From NCBI GenBank assembly GCA_964510785.1, contig CAZECM010000038.1, positions 1-30,747 of the forward strand: a DNA stretch of 30,747 nucleotides, written 5' to 3'. The position numbers were made by a program, and so were the translations under genes. The notes under the pieces are model-generated. The model did no database searches and was not told the origin of the DNA. It saw nothing but the letters and a program-made list of their open reading frames with translations. The stretch is from JAAYZM01 sp964510785. Its GTDB lineage: Bacteria > Actinomycetota > Actinomycetes > Actinomycetales > Cellulomonadaceae. Numbering within the stretch: position 1 is the first letter of the stretch; each line of letters starts with the position of its first letter. This document shows, piece after piece, positions 10,481 to 17,342 of the stretch.

Positions 10481-10981
10481 TCAGGCGTCGGGCAGCGCGC
10501 GGTACCAGCGGCGCAGCACGAGGATCGCGAACACCGTGAGCACGACGGCGGCGAGGCCGAGCACGGCCTGGCCGCCCGTCATGGCCCCCGAGGTGCCGAG
10601 CACGGCCACGATCGTGCCGTCCGAGATCGCCTGTGTCACGAGCGAGGAGTAGAGCACGGCCGCGAGGAGCGCGAGGTAGAGACCGACGGTGCCGACGACG
10701 GCGCTGCGCCGGCCGGCCGAGCGCACGTGGTCGGCCGCCCCGAGGGCGAGCCTCGCGGTGAGCCACGCGAGGGCGAGCCCGAGCACCGCGGTCGCGAGCC
10801 ACGCGAGGACGGCGCCGTCGACCCCCGCCTCCATGAACTGCCGCACCGAGCGCCCGGCCACCGCGCCGCCGAGGGTGATGAGGACGAGGAACGCCAGGAG
10901 GCCGGCGCCGGCGGACCACCACAGTCGCGCGACGATCTCGGCGCGCGTGAGGGGGGTCGAGTCCTTGCCCTGGGTGCTCAT
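10481..10981 (-). CDS. Small four-helix membrane protein of unknown function
   Basis: A 166-residue protein that I cannot assign to a named family. After a short hydrophilic N-terminus (STPLTRAEIVARLWW) four membrane helices can be read: about 24-44, 60-82, 95-120 and 137-157, ending in a basic LRRWYRALPDA tail. The ATG at 10981 is preceded by GGGAGGAG at ideal spacing. It lies 73 nt upstream of pepN on the same strand and may be cotranscribed with it, though pepN has its own strong ribosome site. Its codon use and GC content match the neighbours, so it is probably a native gene. Confidence 0.8.
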   Translation of the reverse strand: MSTQGKDSTPLTRAEIVARLWWSAGAGLLAFLVLITLGGAVAGRSVRQFMEAGVDGAVLAWLATAVLGLALAWLTARLALGAADHVRSAGRRSAVVGTVGLYLALLAAVLYSSLVTQAISDGTIVAVLGTSGAMTGGQAVLGLAAVVLTVFAILVLRRWYRALPDA

Positions 10982-11015
10982 GTGTCTCCTCCCGGGGTGT
11001 CGGGTACCTGGCCAA

Positions 11016-11021
11016 AATGTA
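11016..11021 (-). promoter_or_regulatory. Candidate -10 box of the four-helix membrane protein gene
   Basis: TACATT on the minus strand, 34 nt before the ATG at 10981, leaving room for the GGGAGGAG ribosome site. Divergent to the candidate promoter at 11046. Confidence 0.5.
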
Positions 11022-11045
11022 TCGCCCGCCGCGCGCCCCGGGACC

Positions 11046-11051
11046 TACCTT
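11046..11051 (+). promoter_or_regulatory. Candidate -10 box of the DUF2087 gene
   Basis: TACCTT, 28 nt upstream of ATG 11080, followed by the GAGGAG ribosome site at 11066-11071. No clear -35. Confidence 0.4.
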
Positions 11052-11079
11052 GGAGGGCGAGTATCGAGGAGATCCAGTC

Positions 11080-11382
11080 ATGACAGCAGCACGCGCCCTT
11101 CCCCGTCCAGCTTCCGCCCCGGACCCCGAGCGCTTCCTGCTGCACGGGCGGCTCGTCACGTTGCCGCGCCGGGCGCGCGACAAGGAGCTCGTGCGGCGGT
11201 ACATCGCGTCCCGCGTGATCCCGCTCGCGGAGGACCTGCCCGAGCGCGAGGTGACGGACCGCCTCGCAGCGTTCGCCGACGACCCGGTGGGTGTGCGTCG
11301 CGGCCTCGTCGAGGTCGGCCTCTTGCGGCGGACCCCCGACGGCGCGAGGTACTGGCGGACCGAGGTCACCGAGTTCGACTAG
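11080..11382 (+). CDS. DUF2087 domain protein
   Basis: A 100-residue protein. After a short lead, FLLHGRLVTLPRRARDKELVRRYIA and the C-terminal block GLVEVGLLRRTPDGARYWR resemble the DUF2087 domain, a small winged-helix-like module often attached to ArsR-type regulators but here alone. The function is unknown; a nucleic-acid-binding role is only inference from the domain's usual partners. ATG 11080 has GAGGAG 8 nt upstream and is preferred over the in-frame ATG at 11017, which has no ribosome site and overlaps the promoter of the divergent gene. The stop codon is followed after 9 nt by the FAD oxidoreductase gene. Confidence 0.82.
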   Translation: MTAARALPRPASAPDPERFLLHGRLVTLPRRARDKELVRRYIASRVIPLAEDLPEREVTDRLAAFADDPVGVRRGLVEVGLLRRTPDGARYWRTEVTEFD

Positions 11383-11385
11383 ATT
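11380..11385 (+). promoter_or_regulatory. Candidate leaderless -10 box of the FAD oxidoreductase, overlapping a stop codon
   Basis: TAGATT exactly 6 nt before the GTG at 11392. Its first three bases are the TAG stop of the DUF2087 gene. No Shine-Dalgarno is present, so this promoter could give a leaderless message independent of the upstream gene. Confidence 0.5.
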
Positions 11386-11391
11386 CACCCC

Positions 11392-12963
11392 GTGCCAGCC
11401 CAGCAGACGAGCCCGCGCTACGACGTCGTCGTCGTCGGCGCCGGCCACAACGGCCTTGCCGCAGCCGCCTACCTCGCCCGCGCCGGGCGTTCCGTGCTCG
11501 TACTGGAACGGTCGGCGCACGCGGGCGGCGCGAGCGTCTCGGCGCAGGTGTTCGACGGCGTGGACGTGCGGCTGAGCCGTTACTCCTACCTCGTCTCGCT
11601 GCTGCCCGCCCAGGTGCGCGACGAGCTCGGGCTGCGCGTCTCGTTGCACCGGCGCAGGTTCTCCTCGTACACGCCCGATCCCGGCGACCCGGCGCGGGGT
11701 CTCCTCGTCGACACGCGGGACCGCGCCGCGACCGAGGCGTCCTTCGCGAGCGTCGGGGCCGCTCGCGACGCGGTCGCGTGGCAGCGGTTCTACGAGCGGA
11801 CGACGGACCTCGCGCAGCGCGTGTTCCCGACCATGACGGGTCCGCTGCCCGGACCGGCCGAGGCGCGGGCGCTGCTGGGCGAGGACGACTGGCGTGACTT
11901 CGTCGAGCGCCCGCTCGGCGAGCTCGTGGACCGGACCTTCGAGTCCGACCTCGTGCGCGGGGTCGTGCTCACCGACGGTCTCATCGGCACCTTCGCAAGG
12001 CCCGCCGCCGCCGACGGCCGCGCCAACCGCTGCTTTCTCTACCACGTGATCGGGGGCGGCACGGGGGACTGGGACGTGCCCGTCGGTGGCATGGGGGCCG
12101 TCGCGGGGGAGCTCGAGCGGGCTGCCCGCGAGGCCGGGGCGGAGCTGCGGTTGGGGGCCGAGGTGAGCGCCGTCGATCCCGGTACGTCCGGGGCGCCGGC
12201 CACCGTGGCGTGGACGGACGACGACGGGGGTTCCCACGAGGTCGAGGCCGCGCACGTGCTCGCCGCGTGCGCCCCTGCCGTGCTCGACCGGCTGCTGGGC
12301 CGCGCGCCCGGGCCGGACGACGTCGCGCTCGAGGGAGCCCAGCTCAAGGTCAACATGGTGCTCACGCGACTGCCGCGACTGCGCTCCGACGTCGATCCCG
12401 CCGCCGCGTTCGCTGGGACGTTCCACATCAACGAGCGTGCGAGCCAGCTCGAGGCGGCGTACCGGCAGGCCGCCGCGGGCCAGATCCCCACCGTCCCGCC
12501 CGCCGAGATCTACTGCCACACGCTGAGCGACCCCTCGATCCTCGGGCCGGGCCCGCGCGCCGCTGGGTGGCACACGCTGACGATGTTCGGTCTGCACATG
12601 CCCGCCGCGCTCTTCCGCGCCGACCCTGACGGCGCTCGGGACGCGGCGCTCGCGGCGAGCCTCGACTCGCTCGACGCCGTGCTCGACGAGTCGATCCGTG
12701 ACTGCCTCGCCGTCGGGCCGGACGGCGAGCCGTGCGTCGAGGCACGCAGCCCCGTGGACATCGAGGCCGAGCTCGCGATGCCCGGCGGGAACATCTTCCA
12801 CCGCGAGCTGCAGTGGCCGTGGGCCGAGGACGAGGCGCTCGCTGGGACGTGGGGCGTCGAGACGGAGCACCCCCGCGTGCTCCTCGCGGGCGCCGGGGCG
12901 CGACGTGGCGGCGGGGTGAGCGCCGTCGCCGGCCGGTCCGCGGCGATGGCGCTGCTCGCGTAG
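11392..12963 (+). CDS. Phytoene desaturase-like FAD-dependent oxidoreductase
   Basis: A 523-residue flavoprotein of the phytoene dehydrogenase/PYROXD2-like branch. The N-terminal Rossmann motif is VVVVGAGHNGLAAAAYLARAG (residues ~11-31) followed by VLERSAHAGGASVS, which binds the FAD ribose and pyrophosphate. The C-terminal FAD motif is VLLAGAGARRGGGVSAVAG. MPGGNIFHRELQWPW near residue 465 is typical of this subgroup. No carotenoid genes (crtB, crtE) are near, and CrtI-type desaturases differ at the C-terminus, so calling it a carotenoid enzyme would go too far; the substrate is unknown. GTG 11392 starts directly before the Rossmann fold and has no ribosome site. Confidence 0.88.
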   Translation: MPAQQTSPRYDVVVVGAGHNGLAAAAYLARAGRSVLVLERSAHAGGASVSAQVFDGVDVRLSRYSYLVSLLPAQVRDELGLRVSLHRRRFSSYTPDPGDPARGLLVDTRDRAATEASFASVGAARDAVAWQRFYERTTDLAQRVFPTMTGPLPGPAEARALLGEDDWRDFVERPLGELVDRTFESDLVRGVVLTDGLIGTFARPAAADGRANRCFLYHVIGGGTGDWDVPVGGMGAVAGELERAAREAGAELRLGAEVSAVDPGTSGAPATVAWTDDDGGSHEVEAAHVLAACAPAVLDRLLGRAPGPDDVALEGAQLKVNMVLTRLPRLRSDVDPAAAFAGTFHINERASQLEAAYRQAAAGQIPTVPPAEIYCHTLSDPSILGPGPRAAGWHTLTMFGLHMPAALFRADPDGARDAALAASLDSLDAVLDESIRDCLAVGPDGEPCVEARSPVDIEAELAMPGGNIFHRELQWPWAEDEALAGTWGVETEHPRVLLAGAGARRGGGVSAVAGRSAAMALLA

Positions 12964-13050
12964 CCGGGATCTGCCGAGGTGGCAGCGTCCGGTTCGTCCG
13001 TGTGATGCTGGGTGCCGCCGGGGGAGCGACGACGTGTGGGAAGTGGAGCG

Positions 13051-13635
13051 ATGACGAGTGGATCCGGCCCCGTGCGCCGGGGGATGAACCCTGCCCTGCG
13101 TGCCTTCCTCGTGGTCGACGTCGTGCTCGTGGTCGTGTTCCTCGTCGTCTTCCTCGTGACGCGCTCCGGTGGCGGCGAGCCGGAGGCGGCGAGCCCGGAA
13201 CGGTCGACGAGCGAGGTCGCGGCCTCGCAGGCGACAGCACCCGAGGACGCGCCGTCGGCGTCCGACGAACCCGCGCCCAGGGACGAACCGCAGCTCTTCG
13301 CTTCGCCGAGCGGCAACATCCTGTGCTCGATCTCGGCGGAGAGCGCCTCGTGCTCGATCGCGGAGCTCGCCGAGGAGGGGCTCGTCGAGGACGAGGCGTG
13401 CGACGGGACGGTGGGGCACGTCGTGCTGGTCACCGCCGACGGCGGCGCCGAGCGACCGTGCCTCGAGAGCGACCCGCCCGGGAAGGCGCCCGAGGCCACG
13501 CCGCAGCTCGACTACGACCAGTCCGCGTCGGCCTTCGGCTACACGTGCACGAGCTCGCGCTCCGGCATGATCTGCCGTCACGACGCGACGGGCCACGGTT
13601 TCTCGATCGCCCGCGCCGGCTCGTCCCTCTTCTGA
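13051..13635 (+). CDS. Membrane-anchored extracytoplasmic six-cysteine protein (DUF6636-like)
   Basis: A 194-residue protein with one N-terminal membrane helix (residues ~17-37, rich in Val/Leu/Phe), a 50-residue Ala/Pro/Ser/Glu linker and a small outer domain. The domain has FASPSGNILCSI at its start and GHGFSIARAGSSLF at its end, a pattern I associate with actinobacterial DUF6636 proteins, and six cysteines that could form three disulfides. The function is unknown. ATG 13051 is preceded by GTGGAG; the in-frame GTG at 13012 is less likely. A GATGCT sequence at 13004-13009 may be its -10. It is transcribed alone, away from the repeats that follow. Confidence 0.8.
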   Translation: MTSGSGPVRRGMNPALRAFLVVDVVLVVVFLVVFLVTRSGGGEPEAASPERSTSEVAASQATAPEDAPSASDEPAPRDEPQLFASPSGNILCSISAESASCSIAELAEEGLVEDEACDGTVGHVVLVTADGGAERPCLESDPPGKAPEATPQLDYDQSASAFGYTCTSSRSGMICRHDATGHGFSIARAGSSLF

Positions 13636-13649
13636 CCCCCGCCACCCAC

Positions 13650-13735
13650 GGGACGCCCCCTCGAGTTGCGGGACGCCCCCTCGAGTTGCGGGACGCCCCC
13701 TCGAGTTGCGGGACGCCCTTTCGGGTTGCGGGACG
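13650..13735 (+). repeat. Four tandem 20-bp repeats
   Basis: Three exact copies of GGGACGCCCCCTCGAGTTGC (13650-13669, 13670-13689, 13690-13709), a fourth with four changes (13710-13729) and a 6-bp start of a fifth. The core TTGCGGGAC recurs every 20 bp, and its inverse GTCCCGCAA occurs twice downstream at 13751-13759 and 13781-13789. There are no spacers, so it is not a CRISPR array. It fills the gap between the six-cysteine protein gene and the Rv2466c-like gene. Confidence 0.95.
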
Positions 13736-13759
13736 TCAGAGTGCCGCGACGTCCCGCAA
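13726..13759 (+). terminator. Strong hairpin formed by a repeat core and its inverted copy
   Basis: TTGCGGGACGTC (13726-13737) pairs perfectly with GACGTCCCGCAA (13748-13759), a 12-bp stem with a 10-nt loop, about 90 nt after the stop of the six-cysteine gene. No T-tract follows; it may stop transcription from upstream or be an operator/repeat structure. Confidence 0.5.
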
Positions 13760-13812
13760 GGGCCGAATCGCGACCGTGGTGTCCCGCAACCGTGGGAGGG
13801 TGCGGAGCGACG

Positions 13813-13818
13813 TAGCCT
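13813..13818 (+). promoter_or_regulatory. Candidate -10 box of the Rv2466c-like gene
   Basis: TAGCCT, about 48 nt before ATG 13866; the inverted repeat core at 13781-13789 lies just upstream, around the expected -35 position. Confidence 0.4.
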
Positions 13819-13865
13819 GGGGAGCTGAGCGGGGCGACCCGGTGACCAGGAACGAAGGTGCGTAG

Positions 13866-14498
13866 ATGAGCACGACGAGCGCGAGCGCGGAGCAGCGGAC
13901 GACGGCGGACTTCTGGTTCGACCCGACATGCCCGTGGGCGTGGATGACCTCACGGTGGATGACCGAGGTCGAGCGGGTGCGCGACGTCGACGTGCGCTGG
14001 CACGTCATGAGCCTCGCGGTGCTCAACGAGGGCCGCGACCTGCCCGAGAAGTACGTCGAGCTCTTGAAGCGCGCGTGGGGGCCCGTCCGCGTCGTCATCG
14101 CGGCGCAGGCCGCGCACGGGGACGCCGTGGTCAAGCCGCTCTACGACGCGCTCGGCACGCGGATCCACCCGGGCGGGCGTAGCGACGACCTCGACGCCGT
14201 CGTCGCCGAGGCGCTCGCGGAGGTGGGCCTGCCCGCCGAGCTCGCAGCCGCGGCGCACACCGACGCGAACGACGACGCGCTGCGGGCGTCCCATCAGGGG
14301 GCCATCGACCTCGTGGGTGAGGACGTCGGCACCCCCGTGGTCGCGATCAACGGCGTGGGCTTCTTCGGTCCAGTGATGACCCCCGCGCCGAAGGGCGAGG
14401 ACGCCGGCCGCCTGTGGGACGGGTTCGTGCTCGTGACGGGCGTGCCCGGGTTCTACGAGCTCAAGCGCTCGCGCACCGCCGGCCCGCAGTTCGACTGA
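13866..14498 (+). CDS. DsbA-like thioredoxin-fold protein, mycothiol-dependent nitroreductase (Rv2466c) family
   Basis: A 210-residue cytoplasmic thioredoxin-fold protein with an inserted helical domain. FWFDPTCPWAWMTSRWM at residues 16-32 is the active-site region of the Rv2466c family; the nucleophile Cys22 is kept, but the second position of the CPWC motif is Ala25, so it can act only by a monothiol mechanism, fitting a mycothiol-linked cycle. VRWHVMSLAVLNEGRDLPEKY and the cis-Pro loop DVGTPVVAINGVGFFGPV are also typical. In mycobacteria this family reduces nitro compounds and protects against oxidants. ATG 13866 has GAAGG 8-9 nt upstream. The 3' end converges on the M13 peptidase. Confidence 0.9.
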   Translation: MSTTSASAEQRTTADFWFDPTCPWAWMTSRWMTEVERVRDVDVRWHVMSLAVLNEGRDLPEKYVELLKRAWGPVRVVIAAQAAHGDAVVKPLYDALGTRIHPGGRSDDLDAVVAEALAEVGLPAELAAAAHTDANDDALRASHQGAIDLVGEDVGTPVVAINGVGFFGPVMTPAPKGEDAGRLWDGFVLVTGVPGFYELKRSRTAGPQFD

Positions 14499-14504
14499 AC
14501 CGCG

Positions 14505-14523
14505 AGCCGGCGTCGAGCCGGGC
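14505..14523. terminator. Possible bidirectional terminator between convergent genes
   Basis: CCGGC (14507-14511), a 5-nt loop GTCGA and GCCGG (14517-14521) fill the 24-nt gap between the stops of the Rv2466c-like and M13 genes. There is no T-tract, as is usual at this GC content. Confidence 0.4.
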
Positions 14524-16502
14524 TACCAGATCGAGACGCGCTCGTCCTCGGCGAGCCACAGCGCGGCGTCGGGGCCGAGCCCGAACGCGGCGTAGTACTC
14601 GTCGAGGTTGCGCACGACGCCGTTGCACCGGAACTCGGCGGGCGAGTGCGGGTCCACGGACAGCAGTCGGATCGCGTCCTCGTCGCGCGACTTCGACTGC
14701 CACGCCTGCGCCCAGCCGAGGAAGACGCGCTGGGTGCCCGTGTAGCCGTCGATGACGGGCGCGTCCTCGATCGGGGTGCCGAGCGCGATCCGGTACGCCT
14801 TGAGGGCGATCGCGAGGCCGCCGAGGTCACCGATGTTCTCGCCGATCGTGAGCGCCCCGTTGACGTGGTGCGAGCCGTCGAGCTGGGCGGGGGAGTACGC
14901 GTCGTACTGCGCGATGAGCGCCGTGGTGCGTAGCTCGAACTCGGTGCGGTCCGCCTCGGTCCACCAGTCCTCGAGCCGGCCGTCGCCGTCGTACTTCGAG
15001 CCCTGGTCGTCGAAGCCGTGGCCGATCTCGTGGCCGATGACGGCCCCGATGCCGCCGTAGTTGACGGCGTCGTCCGCGTCCGGGTCGAAGAACGGCGGCT
15101 GCAGGATCGCCGCGGGGAACACGATCTCGTTCATGCCCGGGTTGTAGTAGGCGTTGACGGTCTGGGGCGTCATGAACCACTCGTCGCGGTCCATGGGCTT
15201 GCCGATCTTGGCGAGCTCGTGGTCCTGCTCGAACGCGTTGGCCCGGCGCACGTTGCCGAGCAGGTCGTCGCGGTCGATCTCGAGCGCCGCGTAGTCGCGC
15301 CAGCGCACCGGGTAGCCGATCTTGGGGTTGAACTTCTCGAGCTTGGTGAGCGCCTTCGCGCGGGTGTCCTCACCCATCCACTCGAGCGCCGCGATCGATT
15401 CGCGGTACGCGGCCACGAGGTTCGCCACGAGCTCGTCCATGCGGGCCTTGTGGCTCGGCGGGAAGTGGCGCGCGACGTATACCTCGCCCACGGCCTCGCC
15501 CATCGCTCCCTCGACGAGGGAGACGCCGCGCTTCCAGCGCTCGCGCAGCTCCTGGGCACCGGTGAGCCGCCGCCCGTAGAAGTCGAAGTTCGCCTCGACG
15601 AGCTCGTCCGTGAGGTACGGGGCGCGCGCCGCGATCGCGTGGTAGGCGAGCCAGTCGGCCCACGCCGCCTCGGGCTCGTCCGCCCAGGCCCGGGCGAACT
15701 CGACCGCGAAGTCCGGCTCGCGCACCACGAGCTTGTCGAGCGCGCCGTCGGGTGCCCCGAGGGCCCGGGTCCACGCCGCCCAGTCGAAGCCGGGCGCCCG
15801 CTCGACCAGCTCGGCAAGCGTCATCGGGTTGTACGTGAGGTCGGCCTCGCGGTCCTTCACGACGTCCCAGTGCGCACCGGCGAGTCGCGTCTCGAGCGCG
15901 ACCACCCGTGCCGCGGCGTCGTCGGCGTCCGTCGCGGAAGCCGACCACCCCGCCAGCTCCAGCATCTGCGCCACGTGCGGGCGGTACGCCGCGAGCGTCT
16001 CGGCGTGCTGCTCCTCGCGGTAGTACGACTCGTCCGGCAGGCCGAGCCCGGACTGGTACAGGTGGACCACGTAGCGCTCGGGGTCCTTCGCGTCGTTGTC
16101 GACGTAGAACGCCGTCGCGCTCGCGGCTCCCGTGCGCTGCAGGGCGCCGAGCGCCACCGTCAGCCCGTCGCGCCCCGCGGCGTCGCGGACGAGGTCGAGA
16201 TCGGTCTGCACCGGGGCGAGCCCCGCGGACTGCACGACGTCGGCGTCCATGAAGCTCGCGAACAGGTCGCCGACCTTCGCCTCGACCCCCGACGCGCCCT
16301 CGCCCTTCGCGGCGGCGTCGGAGATGATCGCCCGGACGTCGAGCTCTGCCTGGTCGTACAACCGACGGAACGCGCCGTCGCGGGACCGGTCGGCGGGGAT
16401 CTCGTACGCGTCGAGCCACGTGCCGTTGACATGGCGGAACAGGTCGTCGCCGGGGCTCGTCGTGAGGTCGAAGTGCGAGGGGTCGATGCCGCTGCGGGCC
16501 AT
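14523..16502 (-). CDS. M13 family zinc metallopeptidase (PepO-like)
   Basis: A 659-residue neprilysin-family endopeptidase without signal peptide or membrane anchor, so cytoplasmic like bacterial PepO. The zinc site HEIGHGFDDQG is near residue 488, the third ligand Glu is in GENIGDLGG (~553), and VNAYYNPGMNEIVFPA holds the substrate-binding Asn-Ala-Tyr motif. The C-terminus CNGVVRNLDEYYAAFG … VSIW is the normal M13 ending, a Trp near the end being conserved. ATG 16502 gives the usual short lead before the FRHVNGTWLD block; the longer open frame to 16658 runs through the rpiB promoter. No good ribosome site is present; CAGAGT lies 6 nt upstream. Divergent from rpiB. Confidence 0.94.
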   Translation of the reverse strand: MARSGIDPSHFDLTTSPGDDLFRHVNGTWLDAYEIPADRSRDGAFRRLYDQAELDVRAIISDAAAKGEGASGVEAKVGDLFASFMDADVVQSAGLAPVQTDLDLVRDAAGRDGLTVALGALQRTGAASATAFYVDNDAKDPERYVVHLYQSGLGLPDESYYREEQHAETLAAYRPHVAQMLELAGWSASATDADDAAARVVALETRLAGAHWDVVKDREADLTYNPMTLAELVERAPGFDWAAWTRALGAPDGALDKLVVREPDFAVEFARAWADEPEAAWADWLAYHAIAARAPYLTDELVEANFDFYGRRLTGAQELRERWKRGVSLVEGAMGEAVGEVYVARHFPPSHKARMDELVANLVAAYRESIAALEWMGEDTRAKALTKLEKFNPKIGYPVRWRDYAALEIDRDDLLGNVRRANAFEQDHELAKIGKPMDRDEWFMTPQTVNAYYNPGMNEIVFPAAILQPPFFDPDADDAVNYGGIGAVIGHEIGHGFDDQGSKYDGDGRLEDWWTEADRTEFELRTTALIAQYDAYSPAQLDGSHHVNGALTIGENIGDLGGLAIALKAYRIALGTPIEDAPVIDGYTGTQRVFLGWAQAWQSKSRDEDAIRLLSVDPHSPAEFRCNGVVRNLDEYYAAFGLGPDAALWLAEDERVSIW

Positions 16503-16508
16503 AGGTTG

Positions 16509-16514
16509 ACTCTG
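16509..16514 (-). promoter_or_regulatory. Candidate leaderless -10 box of the M13 peptidase gene
   Basis: CAGAGT on the minus strand, exactly 6 nt before ATG 16502. A weak match on its own; listed because of the common spacing with seven other genes. Confidence 0.3.
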
Positions 16515-16593
16515 CTTTCCTTGCGGTGCCGGGGCGCCGGGGGATCTCTCCGGCGCAGCCAGGATACGTTCCGGCCGGCCCGCCCGGATGCGG

Positions 16594-16599
16594 CAAGAT
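16594..16599 (+). promoter_or_regulatory. Candidate leaderless -10 box of rpiB
   Basis: CAAGAT exactly 6 nt before ATG 16606. An alternative -10, TACGTT at 16565-16570, would give a leader of about 30 nt. Confidence 0.4.
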
Positions 16600-16605
16600 G
16601 GGACC

Positions 16606-17058
16606 ATGCGCATCCACGTCGCCGCAGACCACGCGGGTTTCGAGCTCAAGCAGGCCATCGTCTCTCACCTCGCCCAGGCAGGGCACGACGTCGTCGACCA
16701 CGGTGCCGAGGCCTACGACGCCGAGGACGACTACCCGCCCATGTGCCTCGCGGCGGGCGAGGCCGTCGTCGCGGAGCCCGGCACCCTCGGCGTGGTGCTC
16801 GGCGGCTCGGGCAACGGTGAGCAGATCGCGGCGAACAAGGTCACCGGCGTGCGCGCGATCCTCGCGTGGAGCGAGGACACGGCCCGGCTCGGGCGCGCCC
16901 ACAACGACGCGAACGTCATCGCGATCGGTGCGCGCCAGCACTCCGTGGCCGAGGCGCTCGCGCTCGTGGACGCCTTCGTCGACGAGCCGTTCTCCGGGCA
17001 GGCCCGCCACCAGCGGCGCATCGACCTGCTCGCCGCGTACGAGGCCGGTCGCTCCTAG
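16606..17058 (+). CDS. rpiB: Ribose-5-phosphate isomerase B
   Basis: A 150-residue RpiB/LacAB-type isomerase interconverting ribose 5-phosphate and ribulose 5-phosphate. Residues 1-12 hold the phosphate/sugar loop AADHAGFELK; GGSGNGEQIAANKV (~68-81) carries the catalytic Glu used in place of Cys in actinobacterial RpiB; ARLGRAHNDANVIAIGAR (~95-112) is the second substrate segment; RHQRRIDLL near the end contacts the phosphate. ATG 16606 starts the family N-terminus MRIHVAADHAG. The ABC sugar operon begins 284 nt downstream on the same strand, but a strong hairpin and an AT-rich promoter region intervene, so it is probably a separate unit; a metabolic link to a pentose substrate is possible but unproven. 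Confidence 0.95.
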   Translation: MRIHVAADHAGFELKQAIVSHLAQAGHDVVDHGAEAYDAEDDYPPMCLAAGEAVVAEPGTLGVVLGGSGNGEQIAANKVTGVRAILAWSEDTARLGRAHNDANVIAIGARQHSVAEALALVDAFVDEPFSGQARHQRRIDLLAAYEAGRS

Positions 17059-17123
17059 CGCCACCCACTGCCGGACGCGCGTCGAGGGACCGGGACACTC
17101 CTGAGCGCGTTGCGGGCACGATC

Positions 17124-17140
17124 AGATCACGGATTGATTT
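17124..17140 (+). promoter_or_regulatory. Imperfect second copy of the operator-like palindrome
   Basis: AGATCACGGATTGATTT matches the perfect palindrome at 17256-17273 at 14 positions if one base is gapped. Centre-to-centre distance is about 132 bp. A candidate auxiliary operator. Confidence 0.35.
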
Positions 17141-17144
17141 CGTC

Positions 17145-17180
17145 CGCCGTCGCCCGGAAGTCTGCTCACCGGCGACGGCG
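17145..17180 (+). terminator. Strong hairpin downstream of rpiB
   Basis: CGCCGTCGCC (17145-17154) pairs perfectly with GGCGACGGCG (17171-17180), a 10-bp GC stem with a 16-nt loop, 87 nt after the rpiB stop. It likely separates rpiB from the ABC operon transcriptionally. No T-tract. A second small hairpin (GCTCTC-ACAA-GAGAGC, 17188-17203) follows. Confidence 0.5.
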
Positions 17181-17255
17181 TTCGCGCGCTCTCACAAGAG
17201 AGCTCTGAACTGCAGTGATGCCCATTAACAACCAATTCGCGGATTAAAGGTCTGG

Positions 17256-17273
17256 AAATCACGAAAGTGATTT
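17256..17273 (+). promoter_or_regulatory. Perfect operator-like palindrome upstream of the ABC sugar operon
   Basis: AAATCACGAAAGTGATTT: 7-bp arms AAATCAC/GTGATTT around a 4-bp centre, in the AT-rich stretch about 70 nt before the permease start. It touches the candidate -35 TTGACG at 17272-17277. The most economical reader is the ROK repressor encoded at the far end of the operon. No copy is seen next to the ROK gene itself. Confidence 0.55.
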
Positions 17274-17301
17274 GACGAAAAAGATGACGCTCGCCAACCA
17301 T
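17272..17301 (+). promoter_or_regulatory. Candidate promoter of the ABC sugar operon
   Basis: TTGACG (17272-17277), 18-bp spacer, AACCAT (17296-17301). The -35 is a good match, the -10 modest. It starts inside the end of the palindromic operator, so a bound repressor would block polymerase. Confidence 0.4.
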
Positions 17302-17342
17302 GGGTGCGCCAGACCGAACCGCCCAGTAGTCAAGGACGACTC

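Noticed and set aside
11392..12963. Carotenoid biosynthesis gene crtI
   Set aside because: Motifs fit the wider phytoene-dehydrogenase-related/PYROXD2 group, and no crtB, crtE or lycopene genes are nearby.
13650..13735. CRISPR array
   Set aside because: Repeats are contiguous 20-mers without spacers, and no cas gene is present.
10978..13953. A 991-residue open frame on the minus strand across the FAD oxidoreductase and repeats
   Set aside because: Antisense shadow caused by high GC at third positions; no recognisable domain, Arg/Gly/His-rich composition, and the opposite strand holds clear protein families.
15018..16820. A 600-residue plus-strand open frame across the M13 peptidase
   Set aside because: Shadow of the M13 gene; no start signal or domain, and it runs into the rpiB promoter and gene in another frame.
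17059..17342. Riboswitch or small RNA gene upstream of the ABC operon
   Set aside because: Hairpins are present but no known riboswitch core could be matched; the palindrome next to a -35 box fits a protein operator better.
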